NCBI GenBank assembly: GCA_934141555.1
Contig: CAKPCK010000001.1
Location: forward strand, 62,001-126,000
Origin: an uncultured Clostridia bacterium
GTDB taxonomy: Bacteria; Bacillota; Clostridia; TANB77; CAG-508
Direction of reading: 5' to 3'
DNA: 64,000 nt
Positions 32,877-41,281 of this stretch are shown one piece after another. The notes under the pieces are model-generated. The model was not told where the DNA came from. It saw only the letters and a program-made list of their open reading frames with translations, and did no database searches. A program made the position numbers and the translations under genes. The number at the start of each line of letters is the position of its first letter. The stretch's first letter is position 1.

Positions 32877-34316
32877 ATGGAAGATAATAAAAACTTTGTA
32901 AAAGAAATAACAAATATAGATGAAAATTTTGCTCAATGGTATACAGACATAGTATTAAAAGCAGAACTTGCAGATTATACAGATACAAAAGGTTGTATAG
33001 CAATAAGACCATATGGATATGCAATTTGGGAAAATATACAAAATTATGCAGATAAAAAATTTAAAGAAACAGGTGTAAAAAATACATATTTTCCAGTATT
33101 AATACCAGAAAGCTTATTACAAAAAGAAAAAGATCATGTTGAAGGATTTGCACCAGAAGTAGCTTGGGTAACAGAAGCAGGAGGAGAAAAATTAGACGAA
33201 AAATTATGTGTAAGACCAACATCAGAAACAATATTTACGACAATGTATTCAAAGTGGTTAAAATCATGGAGAGACTTACCATTTGTATATAATCAATGGT
33301 GTAGTGTATTAAGATGGGAAAAAGAAACAAGACCATTTTTACGTTCAAGAGAATTTTTGTGGCAAGAAGGACATACAATACATGAAACAGCAAAAGAAGC
33401 CCAAGAAAGAACATTACAAATGTTAAATATATATGCAGATATAGCTGAAAATCTTTTAGCAATACCTGTTATAAAAGGAATAAAAACAGAATCAGAAAAA
33501 TTTGCTGGAGCTGATGAAACATATACAATAGAAGCAATGACATATGATGGAAAAGCATTACAATCAGGAACATCACATTATTTTGGACAAAATTTTACAA
33601 AACCATTTAATGTAGCATTCCAAAATAGAGAAGGAAAACAAGAATATGCATATCAAACATCTTGGGGAATATCAACAAGACTAATAGGAGCATTAATAAT
33701 GGCACATGGTGATAATAGAGGATTAAAATTACCACCAAGAGTAGCTCCAATACAAGTTGTATTAGTACCAGTTGCAATGCATAAAGAAGGTGTAAAAGAA
33801 AAGGCTAAAGAAATATATGATGAGTTAAAAAATAAATACAGAATAGAATTAGATGATAGAGAAAAAGTATCTACTGGATATAAATTTAATGATTGGGAAA
33901 TGAGAGGAGTTCCATTAAGAATAGAAATGGGACCAAGAGATATAGAAAATGGAATTTGTATTTTAGTTAGAAGAGATACAAATGAAAAAATAGAAGTAAA
34001 ATTAGATGAATTATCTTCAAAAATAGGCGAAATACTAGAGTTAATTCAACAAAATATGTTTGAAACTTGTAAAAAAAGAATGGAAGCAAAAACAACTATT
34101 GCACACAATTTAGAAGAATTCCAAGCAAATATTAACAAAGAACAAGGTTTTATAAAAGCAATGTGGTGTGGAAGCGAAGAATGTGAGGCAAAAATAAAGG
34201 AACTAACAGCAGCAAAATCAAGATGTATGCCATTTGAACAAGAACATATTGGAGATACATGTGTATGTTGCGGAAAACCAGCAACAAAAATGGTTATATG
34301 GGGAAGACAATATTAA
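32877..34316 (+). CDS. proS: Prolyl-tRNA synthetase, short archaeal/eukaryotic-like type
   Basis: Class II synthetase charging tRNA-Pro. At 479 residues it is the short type without the editing insertion of long bacterial ProS. Class II motifs are visible: motif 2 region RWEKETRPFLRSREFLWQEG, followed by motif 3 in the SWGISTRLIGALIMAHGD segment. The C-terminus carries the zinc-binding extension with cysteines (MWCGSEECEAKI, CVCCGKPA) typical of this type. It lies 17 bases behind scpB with AAGGAGAG before the ATG. No T-box leader is seen. Confidence 0.96.
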   Translation: MEDNKNFVKEITNIDENFAQWYTDIVLKAELADYTDTKGCIAIRPYGYAIWENIQNYADKKFKETGVKNTYFPVLIPESLLQKEKDHVEGFAPEVAWVTEAGGEKLDEKLCVRPTSETIFTTMYSKWLKSWRDLPFVYNQWCSVLRWEKETRPFLRSREFLWQEGHTIHETAKEAQERTLQMLNIYADIAENLLAIPVIKGIKTESEKFAGADETYTIEAMTYDGKALQSGTSHYFGQNFTKPFNVAFQNREGKQEYAYQTSWGISTRLIGALIMAHGDNRGLKLPPRVAPIQVVLVPVAMHKEGVKEKAKEIYDELKNKYRIELDDREKVSTGYKFNDWEMRGVPLRIEMGPRDIENGICILVRRDTNEKIEVKLDELSSKIGEILELIQQNMFETCKKRMEAKTTIAHNLEEFQANINKEQGFIKAMWCGSEECEAKIKELTAAKSRCMPFEQEHIGDTCVCCGKPATKMVIWGRQY

Positions 34317-34338
34317 TATAATAAATCACAAAAAATAG

Positions 34339-34367
34339 TTGTAAAAAAATATAAAAATTGATATACT
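34339..34367 (+). promoter_or_regulatory. Promoter of the asp23-amaP operon
   Basis: TTGTAA (34339-34344), 17-base spacer, TATACT (34362-34367). Confidence 0.55.
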
Positions 34368-34420
34368 TATAGAGAAAAGATATAAAATATCTAAAAAAAC
34401 ATGAAAGGAATGTGAAGAAT

Positions 34421-34852
34421 ATGGAAGAAAACAATGTTGAAAATAATGAAATAAAAGAAATTGAAGAAGGAAACAATGGTATAAAAATAGCAAATGATGT
34501 AATATCAGTAATTGCTGGTGTAGCAGTATCAGAAGTGCCAGGTGTTGCAAGTATGGCAGGAGGATTTGCAGGAGGAATTACAGAAGTATTAAGTGGAAAG
34601 AAAAATCTTAGCAAAGGGATAAAAGTTGATGCTGACGAAAAAGAAGTAAGAATAGATGTAAACATTATTGTAGAATATGGATCAAGAATACCAGATGTAG
34701 CTTATGAAATACAAACAAGAGTAAAAAAATCAGTTGAAAATATGACAGGATTAAAAGTTTCAGAAGTTAATGTACATGTACAAGGTGTAAAAACAGAAAA
34801 AGAAGTTGAAGAAAAAGAAGAAAATGAAGAAGTAACAGAAGAACAACAATAG
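34421..34852 (+). CDS. asp23: Asp23/Gls24 family envelope stress protein
   Basis: Abundant protein that coats the inner face of the cell membrane and is linked to cell-wall stress. The family core spans about residues 15-125: ANDVISVIAGVAVSEVPGVA, the glycine-rich SMAGGFAGGITEVLSGKKNL, and the VEYGSRIPDVAYEIQTRVKK helix with VNVHVQGV. A short acidic tail follows. ATG 34421 is preferred, 11 bases after AAAGGA; a GTG at 34412 in the same frame is too close. The next genes, amaP-like and DUF2273, are its usual membrane-anchor partners. Confidence 0.92.
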   Translation: MEENNVENNEIKEIEEGNNGIKIANDVISVIAGVAVSEVPGVASMAGGFAGGITEVLSGKKNLSKGIKVDADEKEVRIDVNIIVEYGSRIPDVAYEIQTRVKKSVENMTGLKVSEVNVHVQGVKTEKEVEEKEENEEVTEEQQ

Positions 34853-34858
34853 AGTGAA

Positions 34859-34945
34859 AAAAGGCATGAATAAAGGATATATTTAAAATTTAATCATGTC
34901 TTTTTCATTTAAAATAAAAGAGAAAATAGTTGTAAAAACTATTTT
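34859..34945 (+). terminator. Two hairpins between asp23 and amaP
   Basis: AAAAGGCATGA (34859-34869) pairs with TCATGTCTTTT (34894-34904) with one G-U pair, then a T-run: a likely partial terminator. A second perfect stem AAAATAGTT/AACTATTTT (34923-34931, 34937-34945) follows just before the amaP ribosome site. Together they would make asp23 more abundant than its membrane anchors, as expected for a coat protein. Confidence 0.65.
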
Positions 34946-34966
34946 GAGAAAGGAATGTGAAAAAAA

Positions 34967-35524
34967 ATGAAGTTTTTAGAAAAATTTGCACTAACAGTGT
35001 ATTCATATATAGTATTGATTTTAGCAGTAATAATGTGTTTATTAGTATTTAATTGGATGGATGTAAGAATTGTAACACAAACTATATCAATGATAACACA
35101 AGGAGATATTTCATCAAAAATAACATTAGGAGTAAGTGCAATATTTATATTATTATCAATAAAATGCATATTCTTTGATTCAGAGACAGAAGAAAAAATA
35201 AAAGAATCACAAGGTATACTATTAAAAAATGAAAATGGACAACTTTTAATAACAAAAGAAACATTAGATAATATGATAAAATCAGTAGTTTACAAGTTTG
35301 ATAATATTGAAAATTGTATACCAAAAATATCAATAGATGAACAAAATGAAATATCAATAACATTACAAGTTGTAGTGAAAGATAATGTTATAATAAAAGA
35401 TTTAGCAAATAGTTTACAAAATAAAGTAAAAGAAGAAATGAAGAAAACATCAGATTTAGATGTAAAAAATGTTAATATTAAAATTATAGATATGAGTAAA
35501 AAACAAGAAGGAACAAAAGAATAA
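34967..35524 (+). CDS. amaP: AmaP-like membrane anchor of Asp23
   Basis: The 185-residue chain has two N-terminal membrane helices (LTVYSYIVLILAVIMCLLVF and around ITLGVSAIFILLSIKCIF) and a cytoplasmic C-terminal domain with an Asp23-like pattern (SIDEQNEISITLQVVVKDN). In Staphylococcus, AmaP tethers Asp23 to the membrane. The position directly behind the Asp23 gene and before DUF2273 supports this assignment. AGAAAGGAA lies before the ATG. A pair of hairpins in the upstream gap may reduce its expression relative to asp23. Confidence 0.85.
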   Translation: MKFLEKFALTVYSYIVLILAVIMCLLVFNWMDVRIVTQTISMITQGDISSKITLGVSAIFILLSIKCIFFDSETEEKIKESQGILLKNENGQLLITKETLDNMIKSVVYKFDNIENCIPKISIDEQNEISITLQVVVKDNVIIKDLANSLQNKVKEEMKKTSDLDVKNVNIKIIDMSKKQEGTKE

Positions 35525-35552
35525 GCAATAACAAAATAAATGGAGGTATAAC

Positions 35553-35756
35553 ATGGAAGAATTAAAAAACTTTTGGAACCAATATAAAGGTGCAATTATA
35601 GGAATAGTTGTTGCTATATTAATACTTTGTACAAAACTATATAATCTTATAATTGGATGTGTTGTAATAATATTAGGTGCAATGGTTGGAAGTTATGTAC
35701 AAAAAAACAAAGACAGTGTAAAAGAAAAGTTAAAAAACTTTATAGATAGACTTTAA
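35553..35756 (+). CDS. DUF2273 small membrane protein
   Basis: A 67-residue protein with two membrane helices (GAIIGIVVAILILCTKLYNL and IIGCVVIILGAMVGSYVQ) and a basic amphipathic C-terminus (KEKLKNFIDRL). This is the standard third member of Asp23-AmaP gene clusters and probably helps hold the Asp23 layer on the membrane. TGGAGGTAT precedes the ATG. It is 28 bases after amaP and 26 before nusB, all in one transcript. Confidence 0.88.
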   Translation: MEELKNFWNQYKGAIIGIVVAILILCTKLYNLIIGCVVIILGAMVGSYVQKNKDSVKEKLKNFIDRL

Positions 35757-35782
35757 AATATACAAAAATTTAGAAGGGAGAA

Positions 35783-36226
35783 ATGCTAGAAGAAAAGTCT
35801 AGCATAAGAAATATGAAAAGATCAGCAATTAGAGAAGCAGCATTTAAATTGATTTACAGTTTAGAAATTCAAGAAACAGAAAATTTAGAAGAACAAATTG
35901 ATTTATATTTAGAATGTGAAGAAATAACAGATAAAGAAGCAAAAGAATATATTGTAGATGCAATAAATGGAATAAAACAACATATAGATGAAATAAATAA
36001 TTTAATAGAAAAAAATCTAAAAGCTGATTGGACACTAGAAAGAATTTCTAAAGTAGATTTTAGTATATTAAAACTTGCAATTTATGAAATAAAATATAAA
36101 GAATTACCATATAAAGTTGCAATAAATGAAGCATTAGAGATCTCAAAAAAATATGGTGAAGAATCATCAAAGAATTTTATAAATGGAATACTTGCAAGTA
36201 TTGTTAAGGAACAGATTGCCGAATAG
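35783..36226 (+). CDS. nusB: Transcription antitermination factor NusB
   Basis: RNA-binding protein that, with NusE, keeps RNA polymerase going through ribosomal RNA operons. The conserved parts are SAIREAAFKLIYSLEIQE at the start, LKADWTLERISKVDFSILK in the middle and YKVAINEALEISKKYGEESS with the ending FINGILASIVKE. The 147-residue length is typical; the first 10 residues before KRSAIRE are extra. AGAAGGGAG lies just before the ATG. nusB followed by xseA is a common Firmicute order. Confidence 0.95.
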   Translation: MLEEKSSIRNMKRSAIREAAFKLIYSLEIQETENLEEQIDLYLECEEITDKEAKEYIVDAINGIKQHIDEINNLIEKNLKADWTLERISKVDFSILKLAIYEIKYKELPYKVAINEALEISKKYGEESSKNFINGILASIVKEQIAE

Positions 36227-36243
36227 AGGTAAGGAGATAACAA

Positions 36244-37431
36244 ATGAAGTATAATGCAGTAACAGTAACACAATTAAATAAATATCTAAAAGATAGGTTT
36301 GATGAAGATGAAAATTTAAATGCAATACTTGTAAAAGGTGAAATATCAAATTTTAAAAATCATTATACAGGACATTTATATTTTACATTAAAAGATGAAA
36401 ATTCTTTAATAAAATGTATAATGTTTAAAAGTTATGCAGAAAAATTGAATTTTAAACCTAAAGATGGTATGAAAGTCATGGTATTTGGAACAGTATCTGT
36501 GTTTGAAAGAGATGGAGTATATCAAATATATGCAAAATCAATGATGGAAGATGGTATGGGAGATTTACATGAAAAATTTGAACAATTAAAGGCTAAACTT
36601 GAAAAAGAAGGCCTTTTTGAACAATCACATAAAAAAGCAATACCATTATATCCAAAAATAATAGGAGTTTTAACTTCTCAAACAGGAGCAGTTATAAGAG
36701 ATATAATAAATGTTTCAACAAGAAGAAATCCAAATGTATATATAAGATTATTGCCTGTGCCAGTGCAAGGTCCGAGTGCTGCAGAGCAAATAGCTGATAA
36801 AATTAAAATAATGAATGAAAAAAAAATGGCAGATGTTTTAATAATAGGAAGAGGAGGAGGTTCATTAGAAGACCTTTGGCCATTTAATGAAGAAATTGTA
36901 GCAAGAGCAATTTATAACTCAGAAATTCCAGTAATATCTGCAGTTGGACATGAGACAGATTTTACAATAGCAGACTTTGTAGCAGATTTAAGAGCCCCAA
37001 CACCATCTGCAGCAGCAGAATTGGCAGTACCAGACATTTTTGAAGTTAAGCAAAAAATTATAAATTATCAAAATAGAAGTAAATTAGCATTAAAGAAAAA
37101 AATAGAAATAATGAAATTAAGATTTGAAAAAGTAATGAAATCTAGAGTTTTTACAGATCCAATGAGAAAAATTATTGATAATTCTATAATATTAGATGAT
37201 TATATGAAAAGATTAGAAAACGCAATGAAAGAGATAAAGACAGAAAAGAAAAATAAATATATAGAATTAGTAACAAAATTAGATTCAATTAGTCCATTAA
37301 AAACATTAATTAGAGGATATAGTTTAACAGAAAAAGATGGAAAAATAATAAAAAAATCTAGTCAAATAGAAAAAGGTGATATAGTTACAATAAAATTTTC
37401 TGATGGAGATAAAAGTGCAGAGATTTTATAA
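36244..37431 (+). CDS. xseA: Exodeoxyribonuclease VII large subunit
   Basis: Catalytic subunit of the single-strand exonuclease Exo VII. The N-terminal OB-fold domain reads VTQLNKYLKDRFDEDENL to LYFTLKDENSLIKCIMFKS; the catalytic region holds IGVLTSQTGAVIRDIINVS, LIIGRGGGSLEDLWPFNEE and SAVGHETDFTIADFVADLRA, all highly conserved. The helical tail is short, giving 395 residues. The small subunit XseB, which the enzyme requires, is usually the next gene but is not found here. GAGGTAAGGAG lies before the ATG. Confidence 0.96.
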   Translation: MKYNAVTVTQLNKYLKDRFDEDENLNAILVKGEISNFKNHYTGHLYFTLKDENSLIKCIMFKSYAEKLNFKPKDGMKVMVFGTVSVFERDGVYQIYAKSMMEDGMGDLHEKFEQLKAKLEKEGLFEQSHKKAIPLYPKIIGVLTSQTGAVIRDIINVSTRRNPNVYIRLLPVPVQGPSAAEQIADKIKIMNEKKMADVLIIGRGGGSLEDLWPFNEEIVARAIYNSEIPVISAVGHETDFTIADFVADLRAPTPSAAAELAVPDIFEVKQKIINYQNRSKLALKKKIEIMKLRFEKVMKSRVFTDPMRKIIDNSIILDDYMKRLENAMKEIKTEKKNKYIELVTKLDSISPLKTLIRGYSLTEKDGKIIKKSSQIEKGDIVTIKFSDGDKSAEIL

Positions 37432-37470
37432 GTAAAGCTTACTAAAGAGTTGTGTAAGGAGGAAAGATAA

Positions 37471-37965
37471 ATGGAAACAAGAGAAAAACAAAACTTATTA
37501 ACAATGATAATAATTGTTGCATTTTTAGCAATAGCATTAATTGTTGGTTTTATAATATATCCAGAAATTAAAGAAAACAATAAAATAAATACTATCTCAA
37601 ATAGTCAAAGTACGAAAAAAACAGAAAGCACAAATACAACTTTAACAAAAACAGATTCTACAAGTACAACTGCAAATACGTCTAACACAAATACGGAAAA
37701 TACTAAAACAGATTCTACAAATAATGGATATGTAGGAGAAGAAGAAAAAGAAAATAATAATGGTGATGTAGAAAATGTAATACAAACAAAAGAAGAAAAA
37801 GCAATAGAACTTACTAAAAAAGAATGGGGAGAAAATGATTCAAATGTTACATATAATGTTGAACAAAAAGAAGATAATATTTATTATGTAGCAGTAAGAT
37901 TAAATGACCAAGTTCAAAAATGGTATGAAGTAGATACAGAAAAATGGACAATACAAGAATATTAA
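37471..37965 (+). CDS. Unknown single-helix membrane protein with Ser/Thr/Asn linker
   Basis: Not recognised. The 164-residue chain has a membrane helix near its start (MIIIVAFLAIALIVGFIIYP) preceded by a short cytoplasmic segment, then about 60 residues rich in Thr, Ser and Asn (typical of an extracellular linker), and a C-terminal domain of about 55 residues containing AIELTKKEWGENDSN and VRLNDQVQKWYEVDTEKW. The last part resembles small beta-sheet domains found in exported Firmicute proteins. AAGGAGGAAAG precedes the ATG. It is in the xseA operon by spacing (39 bases). Confidence 0.7.
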   Translation: METREKQNLLTMIIIVAFLAIALIVGFIIYPEIKENNKINTISNSQSTKKTESTNTTLTKTDSTSTTANTSNTNTENTKTDSTNNGYVGEEEKENNNGDVENVIQTKEEKAIELTKKEWGENDSNVTYNVEQKEDNIYYVAVRLNDQVQKWYEVDTEKWTIQEY

Positions 37966-38023
37966 TTTATATTTTGTAAAGAAAGAATATGAGATTTTGG
38001 GTGAGAAAGGAACTAAAAAATAA

Positions 38024-38359
38024 ATGAAAGTTTATGATTTAGCAAATGATTTAGCAAATGAAATAAAACAATCAGAAGAATATATAACATATAGAACAGC
38101 CAAAGATGCTATAAATTTAAATTATGAGTTAAAAAGGAAAATTGATGAATTTGAAAATGCAAGATATGAAGCTCAAATAATAGCATTACAAACAGGAAAA
38201 GATGACGAACAAAAAATGAAACATGTTCAAGAATTGTATGGAGAACTTATTCAAAATGAAGAAGCAAGTAAATATTTTGATGCTGAAATAAAATTCAATG
38301 TTTTAATAGCAGATGTGAATAAAATAATAGGAAATGTAGTTCAAGATCTTTTAAAATAA
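38024..38359 (+). CDS. ylbF: YlbF/YmcA family protein
   Basis: The 111-residue all-helical chain (KVYDLANDLANEIKQSEEYI at the start, then ELKRKIDEFENARYEAQIIA) matches the YlbF/YmcA family. In Bacillus the YlbF-YmcA-YaaT complex guides RNase Y and so influences mRNA decay, biofilm formation, competence and sporulation. The other complex members are not in the window. Which of the two paralogs (YlbF or YmcA) this corresponds to cannot be decided from the sequence alone. GAAAGGAAC lies 11 bases before the ATG. Confidence 0.82.
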   Translation: MKVYDLANDLANEIKQSEEYITYRTAKDAINLNYELKRKIDEFENARYEAQIIALQTGKDDEQKMKHVQELYGELIQNEEASKYFDAEIKFNVLIADVNKIIGNVVQDLLK

Positions 38360-38386
38360 TTATAGTTTTAAGGAATGGAATAAAAA

Positions 38387-38752
38387 ATGAATAAAGAGGA
38401 GAATAAAAAGAAAAATAAAATTAGAGATATTTGTATACTTCAAATAGTTATTGCAATATACACATTATCAACAGTCTTTGCAAAATTTGCATCAGGTCAA
38501 GAATTTTTATCATTTAAATTTATACTATTTTATGGAATAGAAATGCTTATATTAGGTATATATGCGATAATTTGGCAACAATTAATAAAAAAATTTGATA
38601 TATCAGTTGCATATGCAAATAAAGCAATGGGCTTATTATGGTCTATTGTATGGGCAATTTTAATATTTAATGAAACAATAACAATAAAAAATGTAATAGG
38701 AGTAATAATTGTAATAGCAGGTACAATTATAGTAAATAGTGAAGATGAGTAA
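38387..38752 (+). CDS. EamA/SMR-like transporter half, first subunit
   Basis: A 121-residue chain with four predicted membrane helices (ICILQIVIAIYTLSTVFA, FILFYGIEMLILGIYAII, around KAMGLLWSIVWAILIF and NVIGVIIVIAGTIIVN). Size and pattern fit the small multidrug resistance/EamA half-transporters that work as pairs. It overlaps the next gene, which has the same architecture, so the two probably form a heterodimer. Similar paired proteins include flippases of lipid-linked sugars; the substrate here is unknown. AAGGAATGG precedes the ATG. Confidence 0.78.
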   Translation: MNKEENKKKNKIRDICILQIVIAIYTLSTVFAKFASGQEFLSFKFILFYGIEMLILGIYAIIWQQLIKKFDISVAYANKAMGLLWSIVWAILIFNETITIKNVIGVIIVIAGTIIVNSEDE

Positions 38753-39080
38753 ATATATAATTTTATTAATATTAGCAGTTTTAGTAAGTTCAATATCTCA
38801 AATAATATTGAAAAAAAGTGCTTCTAAGACTTATAATTCAGTGATTAGAGAATATTTAAATATATATGTTATAGTTGGTTATGGGTTAATGGTAATATCT
38901 ACAGTTCTAGTTGTATTAGGATTGAAAGGAGTACCATATAAGAATGAGCCAATTATAGAATCATTAGGATATATATTTGTAATGATTTTAAGTAATAGAA
39001 TTTTAAAAGAAAAAATAACTAAAAAGAAAATAATTGGCAATTTATTAATTTTAATAGGAATTGTAATTTATTACATATAA
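38745..39080 (+). CDS. EamA/SMR-like transporter half, second subunit
   Basis: The 111-residue chain has four helices (IILLILAVLVSSISQIIL with the SMR-like SQIILKKSA, then YVIVGYGLMVISTVLVVLGL, ESLGYIFVMILSNRILK and IIGNLLILIGIVIYYI). It overlaps the preceding gene by eight bases, pointing to translational coupling and a heterodimer. The start is ATG 38745; a GTG at 38739 is in frame but no better supported. The glutamate in PIIESLGYI sits where EamA proteins keep conserved polar residues. The substrate cannot be inferred. Confidence 0.78.
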   Translation: MSKYIILLILAVLVSSISQIILKKSASKTYNSVIREYLNIYVIVGYGLMVISTVLVVLGLKGVPYKNEPIIESLGYIFVMILSNRILKEKITKKKIIGNLLILIGIVIYYI

Positions 39081-39084
39081 ATAG

Positions 39085-39123
39085 AAAACTCGCATACAAT
39101 TATAAAAAAAGTATGGGAGTTTT
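39085..39123 (+). promoter_or_regulatory. Hairpin covering the cwlD ribosome site
   Basis: AAAACTCGCATAC (39085-39097) pairs with GTATGGGAGTTTT (39111-39123) with one mismatch. The right arm contains GGGAG (39115-39119), the likely ribosome site of cwlD at 39128. The structure looks like a terminator of the transporter operon and would also hide the ribosome site. Confidence 0.6.
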
Positions 39124-39127
39124 ATTT

Positions 39128-39835
39128 ATGATTTTATTAAGAAAAAAAAGAATAACATTAATTGTTTTAAGTGTATTTTTATCTATATTAGTATTTACAT
39201 TAGTAAATGATAGAAAAGAGCTTGTGCCAACAGTATCTTTACCAATATCAGGAAAAACAATTGTAATAGATGCAGGACATGGAAAACCAGATGAGGGGGC
39301 ACAGAGTAGTACAGGAACGACAGAAGCCGCAACAAATCTAAAAATTGCATTAAAATTACAGAACTTATTAGAGCAGAGTGGAACAACAGTAATATTAACA
39401 CGTTCAGATGAAAATGCAATATATGATATAGATGCTAAAACGTTAAAACAGAAAAAAATATCAGATATACATAATAGAGTAAAAATAGGAAATGAAAGTT
39501 CTGCTGATTTATTTGTATCAATACACTTAAACAAAATTCCCCAGCAACAATATGATGGTTGGCAAACATTTTATAAACAAGGAAGTGAAGAAGGAAAAAA
39601 ACTAGCAGTATCAATTCAAAATAACTTAAATGAAGCAATTCAAAAGGAAAATAATAGAGTAGCTAAAACAATAGATAATATATATATTATAAAACATGTT
39701 GAAATACCGATAACAATTGTTGAATGTGGATTTTTATCAAATCCAACGGAAGAAAAGAAGCTTTTAGAAGATGAATATCAAAACAGATTAGCATGGGGAA
39801 TATACAATGGAATAATCGATTATTTTTATGATTAA
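39128..39835 (+). CDS. cwlD: N-acetylmuramoyl-L-alanine amidase, CwlD-like
   Basis: Cuts the amide bond between glycan and stem peptide. Amidase_3 zinc ligands appear as IDAGHGKPDEGA, the SIHLNK segment and the glutamate in TIVECGFLSNPTEE. An N-terminal membrane helix (LIVLSVFLSILVFTLV) and 235-residue size fit CwlD, which makes muramic-delta-lactam in spore cortex, rather than large vegetative amidases. ATG 39128 is chosen because GGGAG sits eight bases upstream; an in-frame ATG at 39113 has none. Its ribosome site is inside a hairpin, suggesting regulated translation. Confidence 0.88.
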   Translation: MILLRKKRITLIVLSVFLSILVFTLVNDRKELVPTVSLPISGKTIVIDAGHGKPDEGAQSSTGTTEAATNLKIALKLQNLLEQSGTTVILTRSDENAIYDIDAKTLKQKKISDIHNRVKIGNESSADLFVSIHLNKIPQQQYDGWQTFYKQGSEEGKKLAVSIQNNLNEAIQKENNRVAKTIDNIYIIKHVEIPITIVECGFLSNPTEEKKLLEDEYQNRLAWGIYNGIIDYFYD

Positions 39836-39861
39836 AGTCAATATTTTTATTGACTTTTTTC
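39834..39861 (+). terminator. Terminator of cwlD
   Basis: AAAGTCAAT (39834-39842) pairs with ATTGACTTT (39849-39857), six-base loop, T-run. The stem begins at the stop codon and its right arm doubles as the -35 box of the minD promoter. Confidence 0.82.
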
Positions 39862-39878
39862 TAATTTGAGTGTATGAT
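39850..39878 (+). promoter_or_regulatory. Promoter of the minD operon
   Basis: TTGACT (39850-39855), 17-base spacer, TATGAT (39873-39878). The -35 lies within the cwlD terminator. Confidence 0.6.
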
Positions 39879-39948
39879 ATAAGCATAATTTTAGGATAAA
39901 TAAGTAAGCCAAAAAACTATAAAACAAAAAATCCTAAGGAGGAAAAAT

Positions 39949-40740
39949 ATGGGAGAAGTTATAGTAATAACATCAGGAAAAGGTGGAGTAGGAAAAACAA
40001 CAACAACAGCAAATTTAGGGTCAAGTTTAGCATTAGAAGGAAAAAAGGTAGCTTTAATAGATACAGATATTGGATTAAGAAACTTAGATGTAGTAATGGG
40101 TCTAGAAAATAGGATAGTATATGATATAGTAGATGTTGTTGAAGGAAAGTGTAAACTAAGACAAGCATTAATAAAAGATAAAAGATTTAAAGAATTATAT
40201 TTATTACCTGCTGCACAAACAAGAGATAAAAGTGCAGTAAATGAAGAACAAATGAGAGAATTGACAAATAAATTAAAAGAAGAATTTGACTATATACTTA
40301 TTGATTGTCCTGCTGGAATAGAGCAAGGATTTAAGAATGCAATTGCTGGAGCTAATAGAGCAATAGTAGTAACAACAGCTGAAATATCATCAATAAGAGA
40401 TGCAGATAGAATAATAGGATTATTAGAAGCATCAGAAATAAAAAATCCAGAATTAGTAATCAATAGAATAAGACCTAATATGGTAAGAAGAGGAGAAATG
40501 ATGGATGTTGATGATATTGTAGATTTATTATCTATTGATTTAATAGGAGTTGTTCCAGATGATGAATATATAATAACACAAACAAATAAGGGTGAGCCTG
40601 TAATTCAAAATAGAAAAGCACCATCAGGAAAAGCATATTTAGAAATAGCAAAAAGAGTTCTTGGAGAAGATATAGAAGTAACAATACCAGGAAGAGAAAA
40701 AGGATTTTTTGCAAAAATCAAGAGTATTTTTAAAAAATAA
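39949..40740 (+). CDS. minD: Septum site-determining protein MinD
   Basis: Membrane-associated ATPase that positions the division septum. The deviant Walker A KGGVGKTT lies at residues 11-18, and the C-terminal amphipathic membrane helix is visible in GFFAKIKSIFKK. Other family segments are LIDTDIGLRNLDVVMGLENR and DYILIDCPAGIEQGFKNAI. Length 263 is normal. CTAAGGAGG lies before the ATG. It is followed 21 bases later by minE; minC, the division inhibitor, is not adjacent and must lie elsewhere if present. Confidence 0.97.
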   Translation: MGEVIVITSGKGGVGKTTTTANLGSSLALEGKKVALIDTDIGLRNLDVVMGLENRIVYDIVDVVEGKCKLRQALIKDKRFKELYLLPAAQTRDKSAVNEEQMRELTNKLKEEFDYILIDCPAGIEQGFKNAIAGANRAIVVTTAEISSIRDADRIIGLLEASEIKNPELVINRIRPNMVRRGEMMDVDDIVDLLSIDLIGVVPDDEYIITQTNKGEPVIQNRKAPSGKAYLEIAKRVLGEDIEVTIPGREKGFFAKIKSIFKK

Positions 40741-40761
40741 AACAATAAAGGAGAAAGGATA

Positions 40762-41277
40762 ATGTTTGAAAGCATAATGAAATTAGTTAGAAAAATAACA
40801 AAAAAAGAAGATCAAACATTAAAATCTAAAGATGCCGCAAAAGAAAGATTACATCTGGTATTAATGCAAGATAGAGCAAATGTATCAGCAGACTTTTTAG
40901 ATTTGATGAAACAAGAAATAATAGACGTAATAAAAAAATATATAGATATAGATGAAAGTGCTATAGATGTAAAGCTAACGAATAAAGACAATGGTGATGG
41001 AACAAATGGAGCACCAGCATTATATGCTAATATACCAATTCTAAATATAAAAGATGAAGTAAGACAAAATGCTAAGGTAGAAAAAAGTGAAGAAAGTAAT
41101 ATTGAAAAAGGTACTGAAAATAAACCAAAAGTAGAGCAACCCAAAGAGAAAAAAGAAGAAATAACAGTTATTGAAGAAAATGCAGATGAACATAGCGAAA
41201 AGGATGAAAGCCCTACAAATAAACAGACAGAAGGTAAAAAAAGCAAAAAAAATAAAACTATAAAAAATAAAGAGTGA
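40762..41277 (+). CDS. minE: Cell division topological factor MinE with long C-terminal extension
   Basis: MinE drives MinD off the membrane and so creates the oscillating or graded Min pattern. The MinD-binding helix AAKERLHLVLMQDRANVSAD and the dimer region QEIIDVIKKYIDIDESAIDV are clear in the first 75 residues. About 80 further residues are lysine/glutamate-rich, likely disordered (VEQPKEKKEEITVIEENADE), making 171 residues against about 90 in most relatives. It is 21 bases downstream of minD and two bases from the rodA-like reading frame, so the genes are tightly coupled. Confidence 0.92.
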   Translation: MFESIMKLVRKITKKEDQTLKSKDAAKERLHLVLMQDRANVSADFLDLMKQEIIDVIKKYIDIDESAIDVKLTNKDNGDGTNGAPALYANIPILNIKDEVRQNAKVEKSEESNIEKGTENKPKVEQPKEKKEEITVIEENADEHSEKDESPTNKQTEGKKSKKNKTIKNKE

Positions 41278-41281
41278 TTTG

